Below are positions 49,173 through 59,799 of a DNA stretch of 64,000 bases, piece after piece. The translations under genes were made by a program, and so were the position numbers. The DNA is from Candidatus Fonsibacter ubiquis (lineage in GTDB: Bacteria; Pseudomonadota; Alphaproteobacteria; Pelagibacterales; Pelagibacteraceae), in contig NZ_CP024034.1 in the NCBI RefSeq assembly GCF_002688585.1, forward strand, positions 363,501 to 427,500, in the 5' to 3' direction. Position 1 is the first letter of the stretch, and the number at the start of each line of letters is the position of its first letter. The notes beneath the pieces are model-generated. The model ran no database searches. It was given only the letters and a program-made list of their open reading frames with translations, and had not been told where the DNA came from.

Positions 49173-49955
49173 ATGACTTTAGGTTTAATAGGTAAAAAAA
49201 TTGGTATGACAAGAAGATTTTATGAAAACGGCCAATCTGTTCCTGTTACAGTTCTTCATGTTGAGCCAGGCAAAGTTGTTGACGTTATCACTAAAGATAA
49301 ACGTGGTTACAGCGCTGTGTTAGTTGGTTTTGGACATATTAAAAATTCAAAAGTAACGAAGCAAATGAAAGGAGTCTTTGCAAAAAAATCTTTGGAGCCT
49401 AAAAAAATTTTAAAAGAGTTTAGAGTAGAAAAAGACAGTGATTTGAAATTAGGGTCAGACGTAGATTTAAATATTTTCAAAGATATAAATTTTGTAGATA
49501 TTAGATCAAAAACAATTGGAAGAGGCTTTGCAGGAGTTATGAAAAGACATAATTTTGCGGGATTAAGAGCAACACACGGTGTTTCAGTTTCTCACAGATC
49601 TCATGGTTCCACAGGACAAAGACAAGATCCAGGTAGAGTGTTTAAGGGTAAAAAAATGGCCGGTCATATGGGTGACAAATTTAGAACAGTTGAAAGATTA
49701 GAGATTATCGAAACAGATTTAGAAAATAACTTATTATTTGTTAAAGGATCAGTGCCAGGTGCAAAAAACGCCGTAGTTGAGATTAATAAAGCTGTCAAAG
49801 AAAGAAACAAAAGAACTATGAAAGATACCATTCAAGCTTTCAAAGATGATCTTGCTGAAGGATTAAAAGAAAAATCAAATAAAAAAGAAAAAAGCGCAGA
49901 AACAAATAAAAAAGATGCAAAGCCTGCAGTAGCGCCTGTAGCGGAGAAGAAGTAA
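49173..49955 (+). CDS. rplC: 50S ribosomal protein L3 with lysine/alanine-rich tail
   Basis: The core has the start GLIGKKIGMTRRF and the central loop VSHRSHGSTGQRQDPGRVFKG-like segment, with SHGSTGQRQDPGRV reaching towards the peptidyl-transferase centre. At 260 residues it is about 50 longer than E. coli L3; the excess is a C-terminal tail from about residue 215, rich in Lys, Ala and Glu. The tail carries no motif I recognise. Confidence 0.96.
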   Translation: MTLGLIGKKIGMTRRFYENGQSVPVTVLHVEPGKVVDVITKDKRGYSAVLVGFGHIKNSKVTKQMKGVFAKKSLEPKKILKEFRVEKDSDLKLGSDVDLNIFKDINFVDIRSKTIGRGFAGVMKRHNFAGLRATHGVSVSHRSHGSTGQRQDPGRVFKGKKMAGHMGDKFRTVERLEIIETDLENNLLFVKGSVPGAKNAVVEINKAVKERNKRTMKDTIQAFKDDLAEGLKEKSNKKEKSAETNKKDAKPAVAPVAEKK

Positions 49956-49959
49956 TTAT

Positions 49960-50586
49960 ATGAAAATAAAAGAATTAGGAATTGACGGAAAAGATGTTGG
50001 AAACATTGAGGTTTCTGACAATATATTTTCATTAAAACCTAGAAAAGACATTATAAAAATGGTCGTAGATTGGCAAATAAGTCGTCACTCAAAAAAAACT
50101 GGCTATACAAAAACTAGGGGAGAGGTTGCTGGATCTAGAAAAAAGATTGGACCACAAAAAGGATCTGGAGGAGCGAGACATGGTAATATCACAGCTCCAA
50201 TATTTGTTGGCGGCGGTATTGCTCATGGACCAAAGGCAAAAGGAAAGCATAGAGTTAAAAGATTAAATAAAAAAGTTAGAAAACTAGGATTAAAACACGC
50301 TTTATCAAGTAAAGTATTGGATAACAAAATTAATATTTTATCAGATAAAGATTTTAAAAATTTCAAAACTAAAGATTTCAGTAAATTTTTGTCAAAAATT
50401 AATTCAAAGAGCGCATTGTTAATTTATGACAACGAAAATGAAGTTTTATTAAATAATGTAAAAAATATTAAGAATATTAAAAATATTCCGGAGATCGGAA
50501 CAAATGTTTATGATATTTTAAAATATCAAAATGTCTTATTCACTCATTCTTCAATTAAAAAACTACAAGAAAGATTATTAAAATGA
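49960..50586 (+). CDS. rplD: 50S ribosomal protein L4
   Basis: The 208-residue protein has [19 protein letters not shown] and [19 protein letters not shown], the extended loop lining the exit tunnel. Length is normal. In E. coli L4 also controls the S10 operon by attenuation. Its end overlaps the rplW start by 4 bases. Confidence 0.96.
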   Translation: MKIKELGIDGKDVGNIEVSDNIFSLKPRKDIIKMVVDWQISRHSKKTGYTKTRGEVAGSRKKIGPQKGSGGARHGNITAPIFVGGGIAHGPKAKGKHRVKRLNKKVRKLGLKHALSSKVLDNKINILSDKDFKNFKTKDFSKFLSKINSKSALLIYDNENEVLLNNVKNIKNIKNIPEIGTNVYDILKYQNVLFTHSSIKKLQERLLK

Positions 50587-50885
50587 AAAAAAGAGCTGAT
50601 AATTTCTCATACGATATTATTCTGGAGCCAGTTGTTACTGAAAAGTCTACGAATTTAAGCTCATTAAATAAAGTTGTATTTAAAGTTGCTCCATTTGCAA
50701 CAAAAGCAAGTATTAAAAAAAGTGTTGAGAAACTTTTTAAAGTGAGCGTTATAAAAGTGAACACTATTAATCTCCACCCAAGATTTAAAATGGTAAGGGG
50801 TAGAATTGCTAAAACCCCAGGGTATAAAAAAGCTATTGTTACTTTAAAAAAAGGACAATCAATCGATATTACAACTGGAATTTAA
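50583..50885 (+). CDS. rplW: 50S ribosomal protein L23
   Basis: The 100-residue protein has [18 protein letters not shown] and [18 protein letters not shown], typical of L23, which sits at the tunnel exit and docks trigger factor (tig, near 15.5 kb) and SRP. It overlaps rplD by 4 bases and is followed by rplB after 2. Confidence 0.96.
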   Translation: MKKRADNFSYDIILEPVVTEKSTNLSSLNKVVFKVAPFATKASIKKSVEKLFKVSVIKVNTINLHPRFKMVRGRIAKTPGYKKAIVTLKKGQSIDITTGI

Positions 50886-50887
50886 TA

Positions 50888-51715
50888 ATGACATTAAAAA
50901 CATATAAACCTTATACAAAATCTACCAGAGGCACAATTATTTTAGATAGAACAGGACTTTGGAAAGGGAAACCAGTTAAATCTCTTACCGCAGGAATTAA
51001 TGGTTCTTATGGAAGAAATAATTTAGGAAGAATTACATCAAGACATCGTTCAGCAGGACATAAAAAAAAATATAGATTTGTAGATTTTAAAAGAAATAAG
51101 TTTGATATGCCAGCAACAGTAATTCGTTTTGAGTATGATCCGTATAGAACATCTAATATTATGCTTGTTGAATATGAGGACAAGACCCAAAGTTATCTAA
51201 TCGCTCCACAAGATATTAAAGTAGGGAGTAAAATTTACTCTGGAAGAAAAAAAGACATAGAAATCGGTAATTGTATGCCATTAATTGATATTCCTCCTGC
51301 AACAGTGGTTCATAACGTTGAAATGACTCCTGGAAACGGCGGAGTATTAGCAAGATCAGCCGGTACTTCTGTGCAAATTATGAGTCACGATCAAGGTTAT
51401 ACAACATTAAAATTAGCTTCTGGTGAAGTAAGAAAAGTACAAAGTTTATGTAAAGCAACTATCGGCGCGGTATCCAACCCAGATCAAAAAAATATTAAAA
51501 TTGGTAAAGCTGGTAGAAGCAGATGGCTAGGTATTAGACCACAAACAAGAGGTATAGCAATGAACCCAGTAGACCATCCGCATGGCGGAAGAACTAATGG
51601 AGGAAGACACCCTGTTACTCCTTGGGGCATCAAAACTAAAGGAAAAAAAACTAGAAAAAATAAAAATACTGATAAATATATTATCTCAAGAAAAAAGAAG
51701 AGAGGTATTAATTAA
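50888..51715 (+). CDS. rplB: 50S ribosomal protein L2
   Basis: The 275-residue protein has the RNA-binding core ([31 protein letters not shown]) and the C-terminal [15 protein letters not shown] loop, which contains the conserved histidine near the peptidyl-transferase centre. Length is standard. Confidence 0.98.
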   Translation: MTLKTYKPYTKSTRGTIILDRTGLWKGKPVKSLTAGINGSYGRNNLGRITSRHRSAGHKKKYRFVDFKRNKFDMPATVIRFEYDPYRTSNIMLVEYEDKTQSYLIAPQDIKVGSKIYSGRKKDIEIGNCMPLIDIPPATVVHNVEMTPGNGGVLARSAGTSVQIMSHDQGYTTLKLASGEVRKVQSLCKATIGAVSNPDQKNIKIGKAGRSRWLGIRPQTRGIAMNPVDHPHGGRTNGGRHPVTPWGIKTKGKKTRKNKNTDKYIISRKKKRGIN

Positions 51716-51717
51716 TT

Positions 51718-52023
51718 ATGAGCAGATCAGTTTGGAAAGGTCCTTTTGTAGAATTAAGTTTAATGAAAAAAGTACAAAAACATAAAGATCAAAATATTAA
51801 AAAACCAATAAAAACTTGGTCAAGAAAATCTACAATTATCCCGGAATTTATTGGAATGACTTTTGAAGTTCATAATGGAAAAAAATTCTTTCCAGTAACT
51901 ATTACAGATGAAATGATTGGTCATAAATTAGGAGAGTTTTCGGCAACAAGACAATTCTTCGGACACACACCAGCAGATAAAAAAACTGCTCCAGCAACTG
52001 ATAAAAAAGATGATAAAAAATAA
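51718..52023 (+). CDS. rpsS: 30S ribosomal protein S19
   Basis: The 101-residue protein has [16 protein letters not shown] and [20 protein letters not shown], the S19 core, then a tail from about residue 84 rich in Lys, Asp and Ala that is absent from the 92-residue E. coli protein. The end overlaps the rplV start by 14 bases. Confidence 0.97.
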   Translation: MSRSVWKGPFVELSLMKKVQKHKDQNIKKPIKTWSRKSTIIPEFIGMTFEVHNGKKFFPVTITDEMIGHKLGEFSATRQFFGHTPADKKTAPATDKKDDKK

Positions 52024-52390
52024 AGATTTAAATCAAGTTAAAGCAATTTATAGGAACTTAAGATCTAGTCCTCGTAAAATTAATAATATTTTAAAAAGTA
52101 TTAGAGGAAAAAATGCTAATGTAGCTATGAGAGACTTAGAATTTACGGACAAAAGAGTAGCAAATGAAATTAAAAAAACATTAAAATCAGCAATCGCCAA
52201 TGCAGAGAATAATAATCAATTAGATATTGATAATTTGATTGTAAAAGAAGCGTACGTTGGAAAAGGAATTACACTAAAACGTTTTATGCCTAGAGCAAGA
52301 GGAAGATCTGCTGGAATTAAAAAACATTTTTCTAATTTAACAATCATTGTTTCAGAAAGCAAAAAAGCTCCGGTGGAGGCCAGTAAATAA
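52010..52390 (+). CDS. rplV: 50S ribosomal protein L22
   Basis: The 126-residue protein has [16 protein letters not shown] near the start and [18 protein letters not shown], the tunnel-loop region, near the end. L22 lines the exit tunnel with L4. The chosen ATG lies inside the end of rpsS; the core begins about residue 10. Confidence 0.95.
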   Translation: MIKNKDLNQVKAIYRNLRSSPRKINNILKSIRGKNANVAMRDLEFTDKRVANEIKKTLKSAIANAENNNQLDIDNLIVKEAYVGKGITLKRFMPRARGRSAGIKKHFSNLTIIVSESKKAPVEASK

Positions 52391-53088
52391 TGGGACAGAA
52401 AGTAAATCCAATTAGTTTTAGATTAAGTATTAATAAAAATTGGGATTCAATGTGGTTTGCTAAGAAAAAAGAGTATGGGCAATATTTAATTGAAGACTTT
52501 AAAATTAGAGAATACATTCATAAAAATCTTAAAAATTCTGGAATTTCAAAAATTTTTATCGAAAGACCAACTAAGAAATGTATTGTAACAATCTTTACAT
52601 CAAGACCTGGTTTCGTAATTGGTAAAAAAGGCTCTGATATTGATAAGATAAAAAACAATCTTAATAAAATCTCCAGTTCAGATGTTTCAGTGAATATAAA
52701 AGAAATTAGAAAACCAGAGTTAGATGCATATTTAGTTGCAGAAAATGTAGCTCAACAGCTTGAGAAGCGGATCGCATATAGAAAAGCAATGAAAAGAGCC
52801 ATGCAATCTACTCTAAGACTGGGAGCTAAAGGAATCAAAATAACTGTTGCTGGACGTTTAGCTGGCACAGAGATTGCAAGAACAGAGTGGTTAAGAGAAG
52901 GAAGTATTCCACTTCACACATTAAGAGCTGATGTTGATTATGGAGAAGCAGAAGCAGAAACTACTTACGGAATTATCGGAGTAAAAGTTTGGATTTATAA
53001 AGGCATCGTGTTTGAAAAAGAAAAAAAAAAGAATGAAGATACTGAAACTAAAAATATGAACGAGAAAGAAAATGTTACAACCAGCTAG
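52390..53088 (+). CDS. rpsC: 30S ribosomal protein S3
   Basis: The 232-residue protein starts [19 protein letters not shown], has the KH domain ([16 protein letters not shown]) and [17 protein letters not shown] in the C-terminal domain. It ends in a Lys/Glu/Asn-rich tail that contains the start of rplP (17-base overlap). S3 sits at the mRNA entry channel. Confidence 0.97.
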   Translation: MGQKVNPISFRLSINKNWDSMWFAKKKEYGQYLIEDFKIREYIHKNLKNSGISKIFIERPTKKCIVTIFTSRPGFVIGKKGSDIDKIKNNLNKISSSDVSVNIKEIRKPELDAYLVAENVAQQLEKRIAYRKAMKRAMQSTLRLGAKGIKITVAGRLAGTEIARTEWLREGSIPLHTLRADVDYGEAEAETTYGIIGVKVWIYKGIVFEKEKKKNEDTETKNMNEKENVTTS

Positions 53089-53488
53089 AACAAAATTTAG
53101 AAAAGCTTTTAAGGGAAAAATACATGGTGTTGCAACACGTGGGTCTGAACTTAATTTTGGATCATTTGGATTAAAAGCAATTGAACCTAACAGAGTAACC
53201 TCGAAAGAAATAGAGGCAGCAAGAGTTGCTTTAACTAGACACATGAAAAGAGCTGGAAGAGTTTGGCTTAGAATTTTTCCAAATATTCCTGTAACAAAAA
53301 AACCAATCGAAGTTAGGATGGGTAAAGGTAAAGGCGGTCTAGAATATTACGTATTTAGAGTGAAACCAGGAAGAATTATTTTTGAAGTTGATGGTGTTGA
53401 TGAAATTGTAGCTAAAGAAGCATTTGAAAGAGCTAAAGCAAAATTGTCTATAAAAACTAGAATGGTTAAAAGATTAGGGACACAATAA
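53072..53488 (+). CDS. rplP: 50S ribosomal protein L16
   Basis: The 138-residue protein begins [18 protein letters not shown] and has [19 protein letters not shown] and RMGKGKGG, typical of L16, which positions A-site tRNA. The start inside rpsC is supported by the strong match to family N-termini. Confidence 0.97.
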   Translation: MLQPARTKFRKAFKGKIHGVATRGSELNFGSFGLKAIEPNRVTSKEIEAARVALTRHMKRAGRVWLRIFPNIPVTKKPIEVRMGKGKGGLEYYVFRVKPGRIIFEVDGVDEIVAKEAFERAKAKLSIKTRMVKRLGTQ

Positions 53489-53679
53489 TGAAAACTAAAG
53501 AAATTAAAAAGTTAACGCAGGATCAGTTATTCTCCGAATTAGAAAAATTAAAGAAAGAGCAATTTAATATCCGTTTCAAAAAAAAGAATGGACAAGTAAC
53601 AAATACTGCTTCTATTAAAACTAATAGACGTACTATTGCAAAAGTTAAAACTTTTATCAACTTAAATAGAGTAAAATAA
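53488..53679 (+). CDS. rpmC: 50S ribosomal protein L29
   Basis: The 63-residue protein has KTKEIKKLTQDQLFSELEKL and a second helix with QFNIRFKKKNGQ, the two-helix plan of L29 at the tunnel exit, where it contacts L23. It shares one base with each neighbour. Confidence 0.93.
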   Translation: MKTKEIKKLTQDQLFSELEKLKKEQFNIRFKKKNGQVTNTASIKTNRRTIAKVKTFINLNRVK

Positions 53680-53915
53680 TGGTCAAAAGAATTTTAAAAG
53701 GGAAAGTAGTGAGCGATAAAAGTAACAAAACGGTTGTCGTTGAAGTTAGCAGAAGGTTTGTTCACCAAAAGTATAAAAAAGTGATGACTACTTATAAAAA
53801 ATATCATGCTCATAATGAAAAAAATAACTCTAAAATTGGAGATGTAGTTTCTATAATTGAAAGCAAACCGATTTCTAAACTTAAACGTTGGACAGTTGTT
53901 GGAGGCGACAAATAA
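53679..53915 (+). CDS. rpsQ: 30S ribosomal protein S17
   Basis: The 78-residue OB-fold protein has LKGKVVSDKSNKTVVVEVSR and YHAHNEKNNSKIGDVV, the S17 signature, ending in LKRWTVV. It is an early 16S-binding assembly protein. rplN begins at the next base. Confidence 0.96.
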   Translation: MVKRILKGKVVSDKSNKTVVVEVSRRFVHQKYKKVMTTYKKYHAHNEKNNSKIGDVVSIIESKPISKLKRWTVVGGDK

Positions 53916-54284
53916 ATGATCCAAGTACAAACAGAACTATTTGTTGCTGACAATACAGGGGCTCGAAAAGTAGAGTGTATAAAAGTATTAGGTGGATCTA
54001 AAAGAAGATATGCAACAATAGGTGATATCATAGTTGTGTCAATTAAAGACGCTATTCCAAAAGGAAAAGTTAAAAAGGGTGACGTTCATAAAGCAGTAAT
54101 TGTTAGAACAAGAAAAGAAATCAAGAGATTAGACGGAACATCAATAAAATTCGATGCTAATGCAGCAGTTTTAGTTCAGCCAAATGGTGAGCCTATCGGA
54201 ACAAGGATTTTCGGACCTGTAACAAGAGAATTAAGAAATAAAAATTTTATGAAAATAATTTCTTTAGCGCCAGAGGTATTATGA
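53916..54284 (+). CDS. rplN: 50S ribosomal protein L14
   Basis: The 122-residue protein starts [19 protein letters not shown], near identical to the family, and ends [23 protein letters not shown] in pattern. L14 contacts the 30S subunit and is the docking site for the silencing factor RsfS in other bacteria. Confidence 0.97.
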   Translation: MIQVQTELFVADNTGARKVECIKVLGGSKRRYATIGDIIVVSIKDAIPKGKVKKGDVHKAVIVRTRKEIKRLDGTSIKFDANAAVLVQPNGEPIGTRIFGPVTRELRNKNFMKIISLAPEVL

Positions 54285-54619
54285 TTAAATTAAAAATTAA
54301 AAAAGGGGATAACGTAAAAATTATTACTGGAGATGATAAAGGTAAAACAGGAAATGTTATTAAAGTTTTTCCTGAAATTAGAAAAATTTTAGTAAAAGGA
54401 GTTAATGAAAAGAAAAAGCATCAAAAGCCAACAAAAGAGAAAAAAGGTGGAATTATTACTATTGAAAGACCAATTGATATATCAAATGTTGTAAAATTGT
54501 CTGATGCAAAAGTAGAAAAAAAGATAGAAAATAAATTGGAGCAGAAAAAAGTCGAAAAAAAAATAGAAGAAAAGAAAACTGCAAAAGCAGAAAAAACAAA
54601 AACAAAGAGTAAAAAATGA
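54281..54619 (+). CDS. rplX: 50S ribosomal protein L24 with lysine-rich tail
   Basis: The 112-residue protein has [20 protein letters not shown] (KOW motif) and [15 protein letters not shown]. Beyond the core, from about residue 77, a repetitive Lys/Glu/Ala tail replaces the usual C-terminal strand; it contains two KKxEKKIE-like repeats. It overlaps both neighbours by 4 bases. Confidence 0.93.
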   Translation: MIKLKIKKGDNVKIITGDDKGKTGNVIKVFPEIRKILVKGVNEKKKHQKPTKEKKGGIITIERPIDISNVVKLSDAKVEKKIENKLEQKKVEKKIEEKKTAKAEKTKTKSKK

Positions 54620-55254
54620 AATTAGTACCTAGATTAAAAGAAAAATACATAAAAGAGATAGTACCTAACTTATGCAAGAGTCTTTCTTTTAATAATAAAA
54701 TGCAAGCGCCTAGATTACTTAAGATTGTTTTAAATATGGGTCTTGGCTTAGATGGAACTGATAGTAAGATCCTAAAAAGTGCAGAGGATGATTTATCTGC
54801 TATTGCAGGTCAAAAGGCACAAGTTACAAAATCTAGAAAATCTATATCTAATTTTAAAACTAGAGTAGGTATCCCGTTGGGATTAAAAGTTACTCTAAGA
54901 AAAAACCAAATGTATTTCTTTTTAGATCGTTTAGTAAATATTGCGTTGCCAAGAATTAAAGATTTTAGAGGATTGAATCCTAATAGCTTTGATAGTGAAG
55001 CTAATTATAGTTTTGGGGTCAAAGAGCATATTATTTTTCCTGAAGTAAATTTTGACAAAGTAGACAAAATAAGAGGCCTGGATATTACTATTGTAACGAC
55101 TGCTAAGACTAAAGAACAAGCAAGAATGTTACTCGATAGTTTTAATTTCCCATTTGCTAAAGTGGGAATTTTTTCCGCAGATAAGAAGAAAGTAAAAAAA
55201 GATGCAGATAACGAAAAAGATAAAGGTAAAGAAAAAAATAAGGAGCTAAACTAA
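54616..55254 (+). CDS. rplE: 50S ribosomal protein L5 with charged tail
   Basis: The 212-residue protein has [30 protein letters not shown] and the C-terminal [19 protein letters not shown] of L5, which binds 5S rRNA. It is about 33 residues longer than E. coli L5; the excess is a Lys/Asp/Glu tail after the last strand. rpsN begins at the base after its stop. Confidence 0.96.
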   Translation: MKLVPRLKEKYIKEIVPNLCKSLSFNNKMQAPRLLKIVLNMGLGLDGTDSKILKSAEDDLSAIAGQKAQVTKSRKSISNFKTRVGIPLGLKVTLRKNQMYFFLDRLVNIALPRIKDFRGLNPNSFDSEANYSFGVKEHIIFPEVNFDKVDKIRGLDITIVTTAKTKEQARMLLDSFNFPFAKVGIFSADKKKVKKDADNEKDKGKEKNKELN

Positions 55255-55560
55255 ATGGCAAAACGAAGTTCTATTGAGAGAAATTTAAAAAGAGTAAAAA
55301 TGGCTAAAAGATTTGAAAATAAAAGATCCAAGCTCAAAAAAATTATTATGAATAAAACTATATCTTTAAATGAAAGATTTTTAGCAAGTTTAAAACTTTC
55401 AAAAGTTCCAAGAAATTCAGCAAAAAGCAGAGTTAAAAATAGATGTGAAATAACTGGTAGATCACGCGGTTATTATAGAAAATTAAGAATGTCCAGAATT
55501 GCACTTAGAAAATTTGCTTCAAGTGGAAAAATTCCAGGCATGACGAAAGCTAGCTGGTAA
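55255..55560 (+). CDS. rpsN: 30S ribosomal protein S14, zinc-free type
   Basis: The 101-residue protein begins [10 protein letters not shown] and has [20 protein letters not shown] followed by [22 protein letters not shown] in pattern. It lacks the four-cysteine site of the short zinc form, so it is the long zinc-independent type. AGGAGG lies between it and rpsH. Confidence 0.97.
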   Translation: MAKRSSIERNLKRVKMAKRFENKRSKLKKIIMNKTISLNERFLASLKLSKVPRNSAKSRVKNRCEITGRSRGYYRKLRMSRIALRKFASSGKIPGMTKASW

Positions 55561-55569
55561 GGAGGAAAT

Positions 55570-55965
55570 ATGAAAATTACAGATCCAATTGGTGATATGA
55601 TTACAAGAATAAGAAATGGTCAAATGCGTGGTTTAAAAAAAGTTTCAGTACCCGGTTCTAAATTAAGAAAAGCAGTTTTAGATGTTTTACAAAAAGAAGG
55701 ATTTATTCAAGAATATACTGTTTCAAAAGATAAAAGTTTTGAAACAATAGAAATTAATTTAAAATATATGTATGGAGACCCCGTTATTAAGGAGATTGAA
55801 AGAGTTTCAAGACCAGGAAGAAGAATTTATTCTAGATCTGACAGTATTCAAAAAATTCAAAATGGTTTAGGAATTTCGATTATTTCTACTTCAAAAGGAA
55901 TTTTTTCTGATAATGAAGCTAGAGAAAAAAAACTTGGCGGGGAGGTCCTTTGTAAGGTTTCATAA
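55570..55965 (+). CDS. rpsH: 30S ribosomal protein S8
   Basis: The 131-residue protein has DPIGDMITRIRNGQMR and RRIYSRSDSIQKIQNGLGI, then STSKGIFSD, all S8 motifs. S8 binds the central domain of 16S rRNA and in E. coli represses the spc operon. An unusually good ribosome-binding site, GGAGG, lies at about 55561. Confidence 0.97.
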   Translation: MKITDPIGDMITRIRNGQMRGLKKVSVPGSKLRKAVLDVLQKEGFIQEYTVSKDKSFETIEINLKYMYGDPVIKEIERVSRPGRRIYSRSDSIQKIQNGLGISIISTSKGIFSDNEAREKKLGGEVLCKVS

Positions 55966-55968
55966 AAT

Positions 55969-56505
55969 ATGTCTAAAATTGGAAAAACACCTATTTCATT
56001 ACCAGCCGGAGTTACTGTTAAAGTTGAGAATAATAAAGTTATTATTCAAGGCGCCAAAAGTAAAAAAGAGCTAATTATTGACCTAAGCGTTTTAAAAGTA
56101 ACCGTCGCTGATAACAAAGTATCCCTAGAACCTGTGGATAAAAAAAATGCAAATAAACTCACTTGGGGGTTACATAGAAGTTTAATTAATAATGGTATTA
56201 TTGGTGTGTCAAAAGGATTTGAAAAAGATTTAAAGCTTACAGGCGTTGGTTTTCGAGCAACATTACAAGGAAAAAAAATTGTTTTCCAATTAGGATTTAG
56301 TCATGACGTTCATTACAATATTCCAGAAGGCATTGAAGTAGCGATAGATAAACAAACAGCAATAAAAGTTAAAGGAATTGACAAGGAGTTAGTAGGTAAA
56401 GTATGCGCTGACATTAAATTTTTAAAACCGGTTGAACCATACAAAGGAAAAGGAATAACATCATCTGATCAATTTGTTCTAAGAAAAGAGGGTAAAAAGA
56501 AATAA
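55969..56505 (+). CDS. rplF: 50S ribosomal protein L6
   Basis: The 178-residue protein has [31 protein letters not shown] and [11 protein letters not shown], the landmarks of the two homologous L6 domains. L6 supports the sarcin-ricin loop region. Length is standard; rplR follows after 2 bases. Confidence 0.97.
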   Translation: MSKIGKTPISLPAGVTVKVENNKVIIQGAKSKKELIIDLSVLKVTVADNKVSLEPVDKKNANKLTWGLHRSLINNGIIGVSKGFEKDLKLTGVGFRATLQGKKIVFQLGFSHDVHYNIPEGIEVAIDKQTAIKVKGIDKELVGKVCADIKFLKPVEPYKGKGITSSDQFVLRKEGKKK

Positions 56506-56507
56506 TC

Positions 56508-56846
56508 ATGGCTAGTGATATAAAAAGACAGAATAGAATTAGAGGTAAAATGAAAAAGTATAATCCTACAGGATTGCGACTTACTGTTTTTAGATCTTTA
56601 AAAAATATTTACGCTCAAGTTATCGATGATGCTAAAAATCAAACTCTTGTTTCCGCATCCTCAGTTGAAAAAGCTATGGACAAAAAGAAAAAGATGGAAT
56701 TATCAGTCGAAGTTGGAAAATTAGTAGCAAAAAGAGCTTTAGAGAAAGGAATAAAAGAAGTGTACTTTGACAGGGGAAGATATAAGTACCATGGTCGCAT
56801 TAAAGTATTAGCAGACTGCGCAAGAAAAGAAGGTTTAAAATTTTAA
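56508..56846 (+). CDS. rplR: 50S ribosomal protein L18
   Basis: The 112-residue protein has [18 protein letters not shown] and [19 protein letters not shown], typical of L18, which binds 5S rRNA along with L5. The N-terminal basic tail is present. rpsE follows after 3 bases. Confidence 0.96.
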   Translation: MASDIKRQNRIRGKMKKYNPTGLRLTVFRSLKNIYAQVIDDAKNQTLVSASSVEKAMDKKKKMELSVEVGKLVAKRALEKGIKEVYFDRGRYKYHGRIKVLADCARKEGLKF

Positions 56847-56849
56847 TTT

Positions 56850-57347
56850 ATGAATACGCAATCAGAACTTAAAGAAAAATTAGTAGCAATAAATCGAATT
56901 ACTAAAGTTGTAAAAGGTGGAAGAAGATTCGGTTTTGCAGCATTGGTTGTTGTTGGAAATCAAAAAGGTTTAGTAGGATATGGACATGGCAAAGCAAAAC
57001 AAGTTCCAGATGCTATTAAAAAAGCTTCAGAAGAAGCCAAAAGTTCATTGGTAAAGATTCCGTTAAGAGAAGGAAGAACAATCCATCATGATACTTATGG
57101 TAAAAGTGGATCTGGAAAAGTTCTTCTTAGAAGCGCACCCGCGGGTACTGGAATTATTGCCGGAGGTGCTATTAGAGCAATTTGCGAAATGCTAGGTATG
57201 CAAGATATTGTTGCAAAATCAATTGGATCATCAAATCCTTACAATGTTGTTAGAGCATGTATGTTTGCATTATCTAAACAAAGATCTCCTAAGGATATTT
57301 CTATTCTGCGAGGAAAAAAAATTAGCGAAGTAGTAGCAAGAAGATAA
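56850..57347 (+). CDS. rpsE: 30S ribosomal protein S5
   Basis: The 165-residue protein has the double-stranded-RNA-binding half ([20 protein letters not shown]), the loop [22 protein letters not shown] in pattern, and [13 protein letters not shown] near the end. S5 lines the mRNA channel. The next gene is rplO after only 3 bases; rpmD, usually between them, is missing. Confidence 0.97.
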   Translation: MNTQSELKEKLVAINRITKVVKGGRRFGFAALVVVGNQKGLVGYGHGKAKQVPDAIKKASEEAKSSLVKIPLREGRTIHHDTYGKSGSGKVLLRSAPAGTGIIAGGAIRAICEMLGMQDIVAKSIGSSNPYNVVRACMFALSKQRSPKDISILRGKKISEVVARR

Positions 57348-57350
57348 AAT

Positions 57351-57827
57351 ATGAAACTAAATACATTAAACGTATCTCTTTATAAAAAAGGAAAAAGATA
57401 TGGTAGAGGAATAGGCTCTGGAAAAGGGAAGACTGCAGGTCGAGGTGTTAAAGGACAAAAAGCAAGATCTGGTGTGTCGATTAAGAGTTTTGAAGGGGGT
57501 CAAATGCCCCTTTATAGAAGACTTCCTAAAAGAGGTTTTAATGCAATTATAAAGAAACATTCTTATGATCAGATGATTATAAATTTAAATGATATTCAAC
57601 ATTTAATAGAAAAAAAGAAGCTAGATATAGGATCTAAAGTTACATTAGATAGTCTTAGAAAAGTTAAAAATATCAAAAATAATTTTAAAAAATTAAAAAT
57701 TTTAGGAAATGGTGAAATTAAATCAAAAATACAAATAGAGGCACATCAAATCAGCGCATCCGCTAAAAATAAGATTGAAAAAGCAGGCGGTAGCGTTAAT
57801 TTATTGAAACAAGCAGCGGCTAAATAG
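57351..57827 (+). CDS. rplO: 50S ribosomal protein L15
   Basis: The 158-residue protein has KRYGRGIGSGKGKTAGRGVKGQ and FEGGQMPLYRRLPKRGF, the glycine/arginine-rich L15 core, and ends in the AHQISASAKNKIEKAGG-type domain. L15 is a late assembly protein of the 50S. secY follows after 8 bases. Confidence 0.97.
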   Translation: MKLNTLNVSLYKKGKRYGRGIGSGKGKTAGRGVKGQKARSGVSIKSFEGGQMPLYRRLPKRGFNAIIKKHSYDQMIINLNDIQHLIEKKKLDIGSKVTLDSLRKVKNIKNNFKKLKILGNGEIKSKIQIEAHQISASAKNKIEKAGGSVNLLKQAAAK

Positions 57828-57835
57828 TTTTTTTT

Positions 57836-59146
57836 ATGTCTAGTTCTTTTGCGTCAGTTGACACATTAAAGTCGAATTCATCATTAGACGATCTTAAAAA
57901 AAGGATTTTTTATACTTTATTTATTCTAATTATTTATAGATTTTGTACCTATGTTCCTCTGCCAGGTATAGATGCACAAGCTTTAAAGGGTCTAATATCT
58001 GATAATCAAAGGTCGCTTCTCGGTATGTTCAATCTATTTGCTGGAGGAGCTGTATCTAGAATGGCAATTTTTGCTTTAGGTATTATGCCATACATTTCTT
58101 CATCAATTATCATTCAATTATTAACTGGAGTTACAGATTATTTTAAAAATCTTAAAAACTCTGGAGAAATAGGCAGAAGAAAAATTACTCAATACACTAG
58201 ATATGGAACAGTTCTTTTAGCCCTAGTTCAGGGATATGGAGTTGCAGTTAGTTTAGAAAATTCACAAGGAATTGTTTTAGAAGCAGGTTTTTACTTTAGA
58301 TTAGTTACAACAATTACTTTGCTAACAGGGACAATGTTTTTAATGTGGCTTGGAGAACAAATTACCGCACGAGGTATAGGTAATGGTATTTCAATAATTA
58401 TTTTTGCAGGTATTGTTGCAGAAATTCCAGGCGCATTAGCTTCTACTTTTGAATTAGGTAGAACGGGAGCAATTTCTGCCGGAGTATTACTAGTAATTAT
58501 AGCAATTTTAATTGGAGCTATATATTTTATAGTTTTTGTAGAACGTGCTCAAAGAAAAATTTTGATTCATTATCCTAAAAGACAAATAGGAAATAAATTA
58601 TATGGGGGAGATGCTTCTCATCTTCCACTAAAAGTTAATACCGCAGGTGTAATTCCAGCAATTTTTGCATCTGCTCTTTTGATTTTGCCGATTACAATTT
58701 CTAACTTTGCATCTTCTTCAAATGAAATTGTTGTTGGAATCACATCTATGCTTGGGCAAGGAAAACCCCTGTATATGATAATATATGCAGCTGGAATAAT
58801 ATTTTTTTCTTTTTTTTATACTTCAATAATTTTTAATCCAAAAGAAACAGCAGAAAATTTAAGAAAATATGGAGGTTTTGTTCCAGGAATTAGACCCGGT
58901 GAACAGACTGAACAATTTATAGATCAATTACTATTTAAATTAACTGCAATCGGCTCTTTATACTTGGTACTAATATGTTTATTACCAGAATTTATAATTG
59001 CTAATTATCCAATACCATTTTATTTAGGAGGAACATCACTTCTTATAGTAGCAGTTGTTGCAATGGATACAGTTGCTCAAGTACAAACAAGATTAATGAG
59101 TCAACAATACGAAAGTTTAATTAAAAAAACAAAATTTAATCGTTAA
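57836..59146 (+). CDS. secY: preprotein translocase subunit SecY
   Basis: The 436-residue protein has ten membrane helices. Landmarks are PGIDAQAL after helix 1 (plug region), LGIMPYISSSIIIQLL in helix 2, GEQITARGIGNGISIIIF in the middle and the cytosolic loop with RPGEQTEQFID. It forms the Sec channel with SecE, encoded near 34.7 kb. The stop shares a base with the adk start. Confidence 0.98.
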   Translation: MSSSFASVDTLKSNSSLDDLKKRIFYTLFILIIYRFCTYVPLPGIDAQALKGLISDNQRSLLGMFNLFAGGAVSRMAIFALGIMPYISSSIIIQLLTGVTDYFKNLKNSGEIGRRKITQYTRYGTVLLALVQGYGVAVSLENSQGIVLEAGFYFRLVTTITLLTGTMFLMWLGEQITARGIGNGISIIIFAGIVAEIPGALASTFELGRTGAISAGVLLVIIAILIGAIYFIVFVERAQRKILIHYPKRQIGNKLYGGDASHLPLKVNTAGVIPAIFASALLILPITISNFASSSNEIVVGITSMLGQGKPLYMIIYAAGIIFFSFFYTSIIFNPKETAENLRKYGGFVPGIRPGEQTEQFIDQLLFKLTAIGSLYLVLICLLPEFIIANYPIPFYLGGTSLLIVAVVAMDTVAQVQTRLMSQQYESLIKKTKFNR

Positions 59147-59799
59147 TGAATCTTGTTATTTTTGGGCCACCCGGAGCAGGAAAAGGAACGCAATCAGCAA
59201 AACTAGTTAAAGAATTTAATTTATTTCAATTATCAACGGGTGATTTACTTAGAGATGAAGTTAGTAAAAAAACTGATTTTGGAAATAAAATTGAAGAAAT
59301 TATGAAATCCGGCGGTTTAGTTTCTGATGAAATTATTAATAACTTAATCGAAAATAAAATTTCAAATTCTCAGTATAAGAATAGAATTATTTTTGATGGA
59401 TTTCCAAGAAATCTTGAACAGGCCAGAAGTTTAGACAATTTATTAAAAAAATATAATCAACAAATGAGTTTGGCTCTTAATTTAAAAGTAGATAACCAAA
59501 TTTTAATTAAAAGAATTACTGGAAGAGTCACTTGTTCAATATGCAATAAAACATTTAATACTTTTTTTGACCCGCCAAAAAAATGTGATCTTAAAAATTG
59601 TGATCAAAAAAATCTTGTTACTAGATCGGATGATAATGAAGAAACAATTGCAAAAAGATTAAAAACTTATGATGAAAAAACTTTTCCAGTCCTAGACTAC
59701 TACTTAAAGAAAGGAATAATGAAAAATATAGATGGTATGCAAGAAATTAATGCAATTAGTGATCAATTATTCACGTTAATCCGTGCCATACGTGGTTGA
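59146..59799 (+). CDS. adk: adenylate kinase, zinc-binding lid type
   Basis: Adk interconverts AMP, ADP and ATP. The 217-residue chain has the P-loop FGPPGAGKGTQ, STGDLLRDE, and FDGFPRN. The lid has four cysteines (CSIC and CDLKNC), the structural zinc site of long-lid kinases of Gram-positives and some Proteobacteria. The last bases of the gene overlap the -35 of a strong promoter for rpsM. Confidence 0.97.
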   Translation: MNLVIFGPPGAGKGTQSAKLVKEFNLFQLSTGDLLRDEVSKKTDFGNKIEEIMKSGGLVSDEIINNLIENKISNSQYKNRIIFDGFPRNLEQARSLDNLLKKYNQQMSLALNLKVDNQILIKRITGRVTCSICNKTFNTFFDPPKKCDLKNCDQKNLVTRSDDNEETIAKRLKTYDEKTFPVLDYYLKKGIMKNIDGMQEINAISDQLFTLIRAIRG

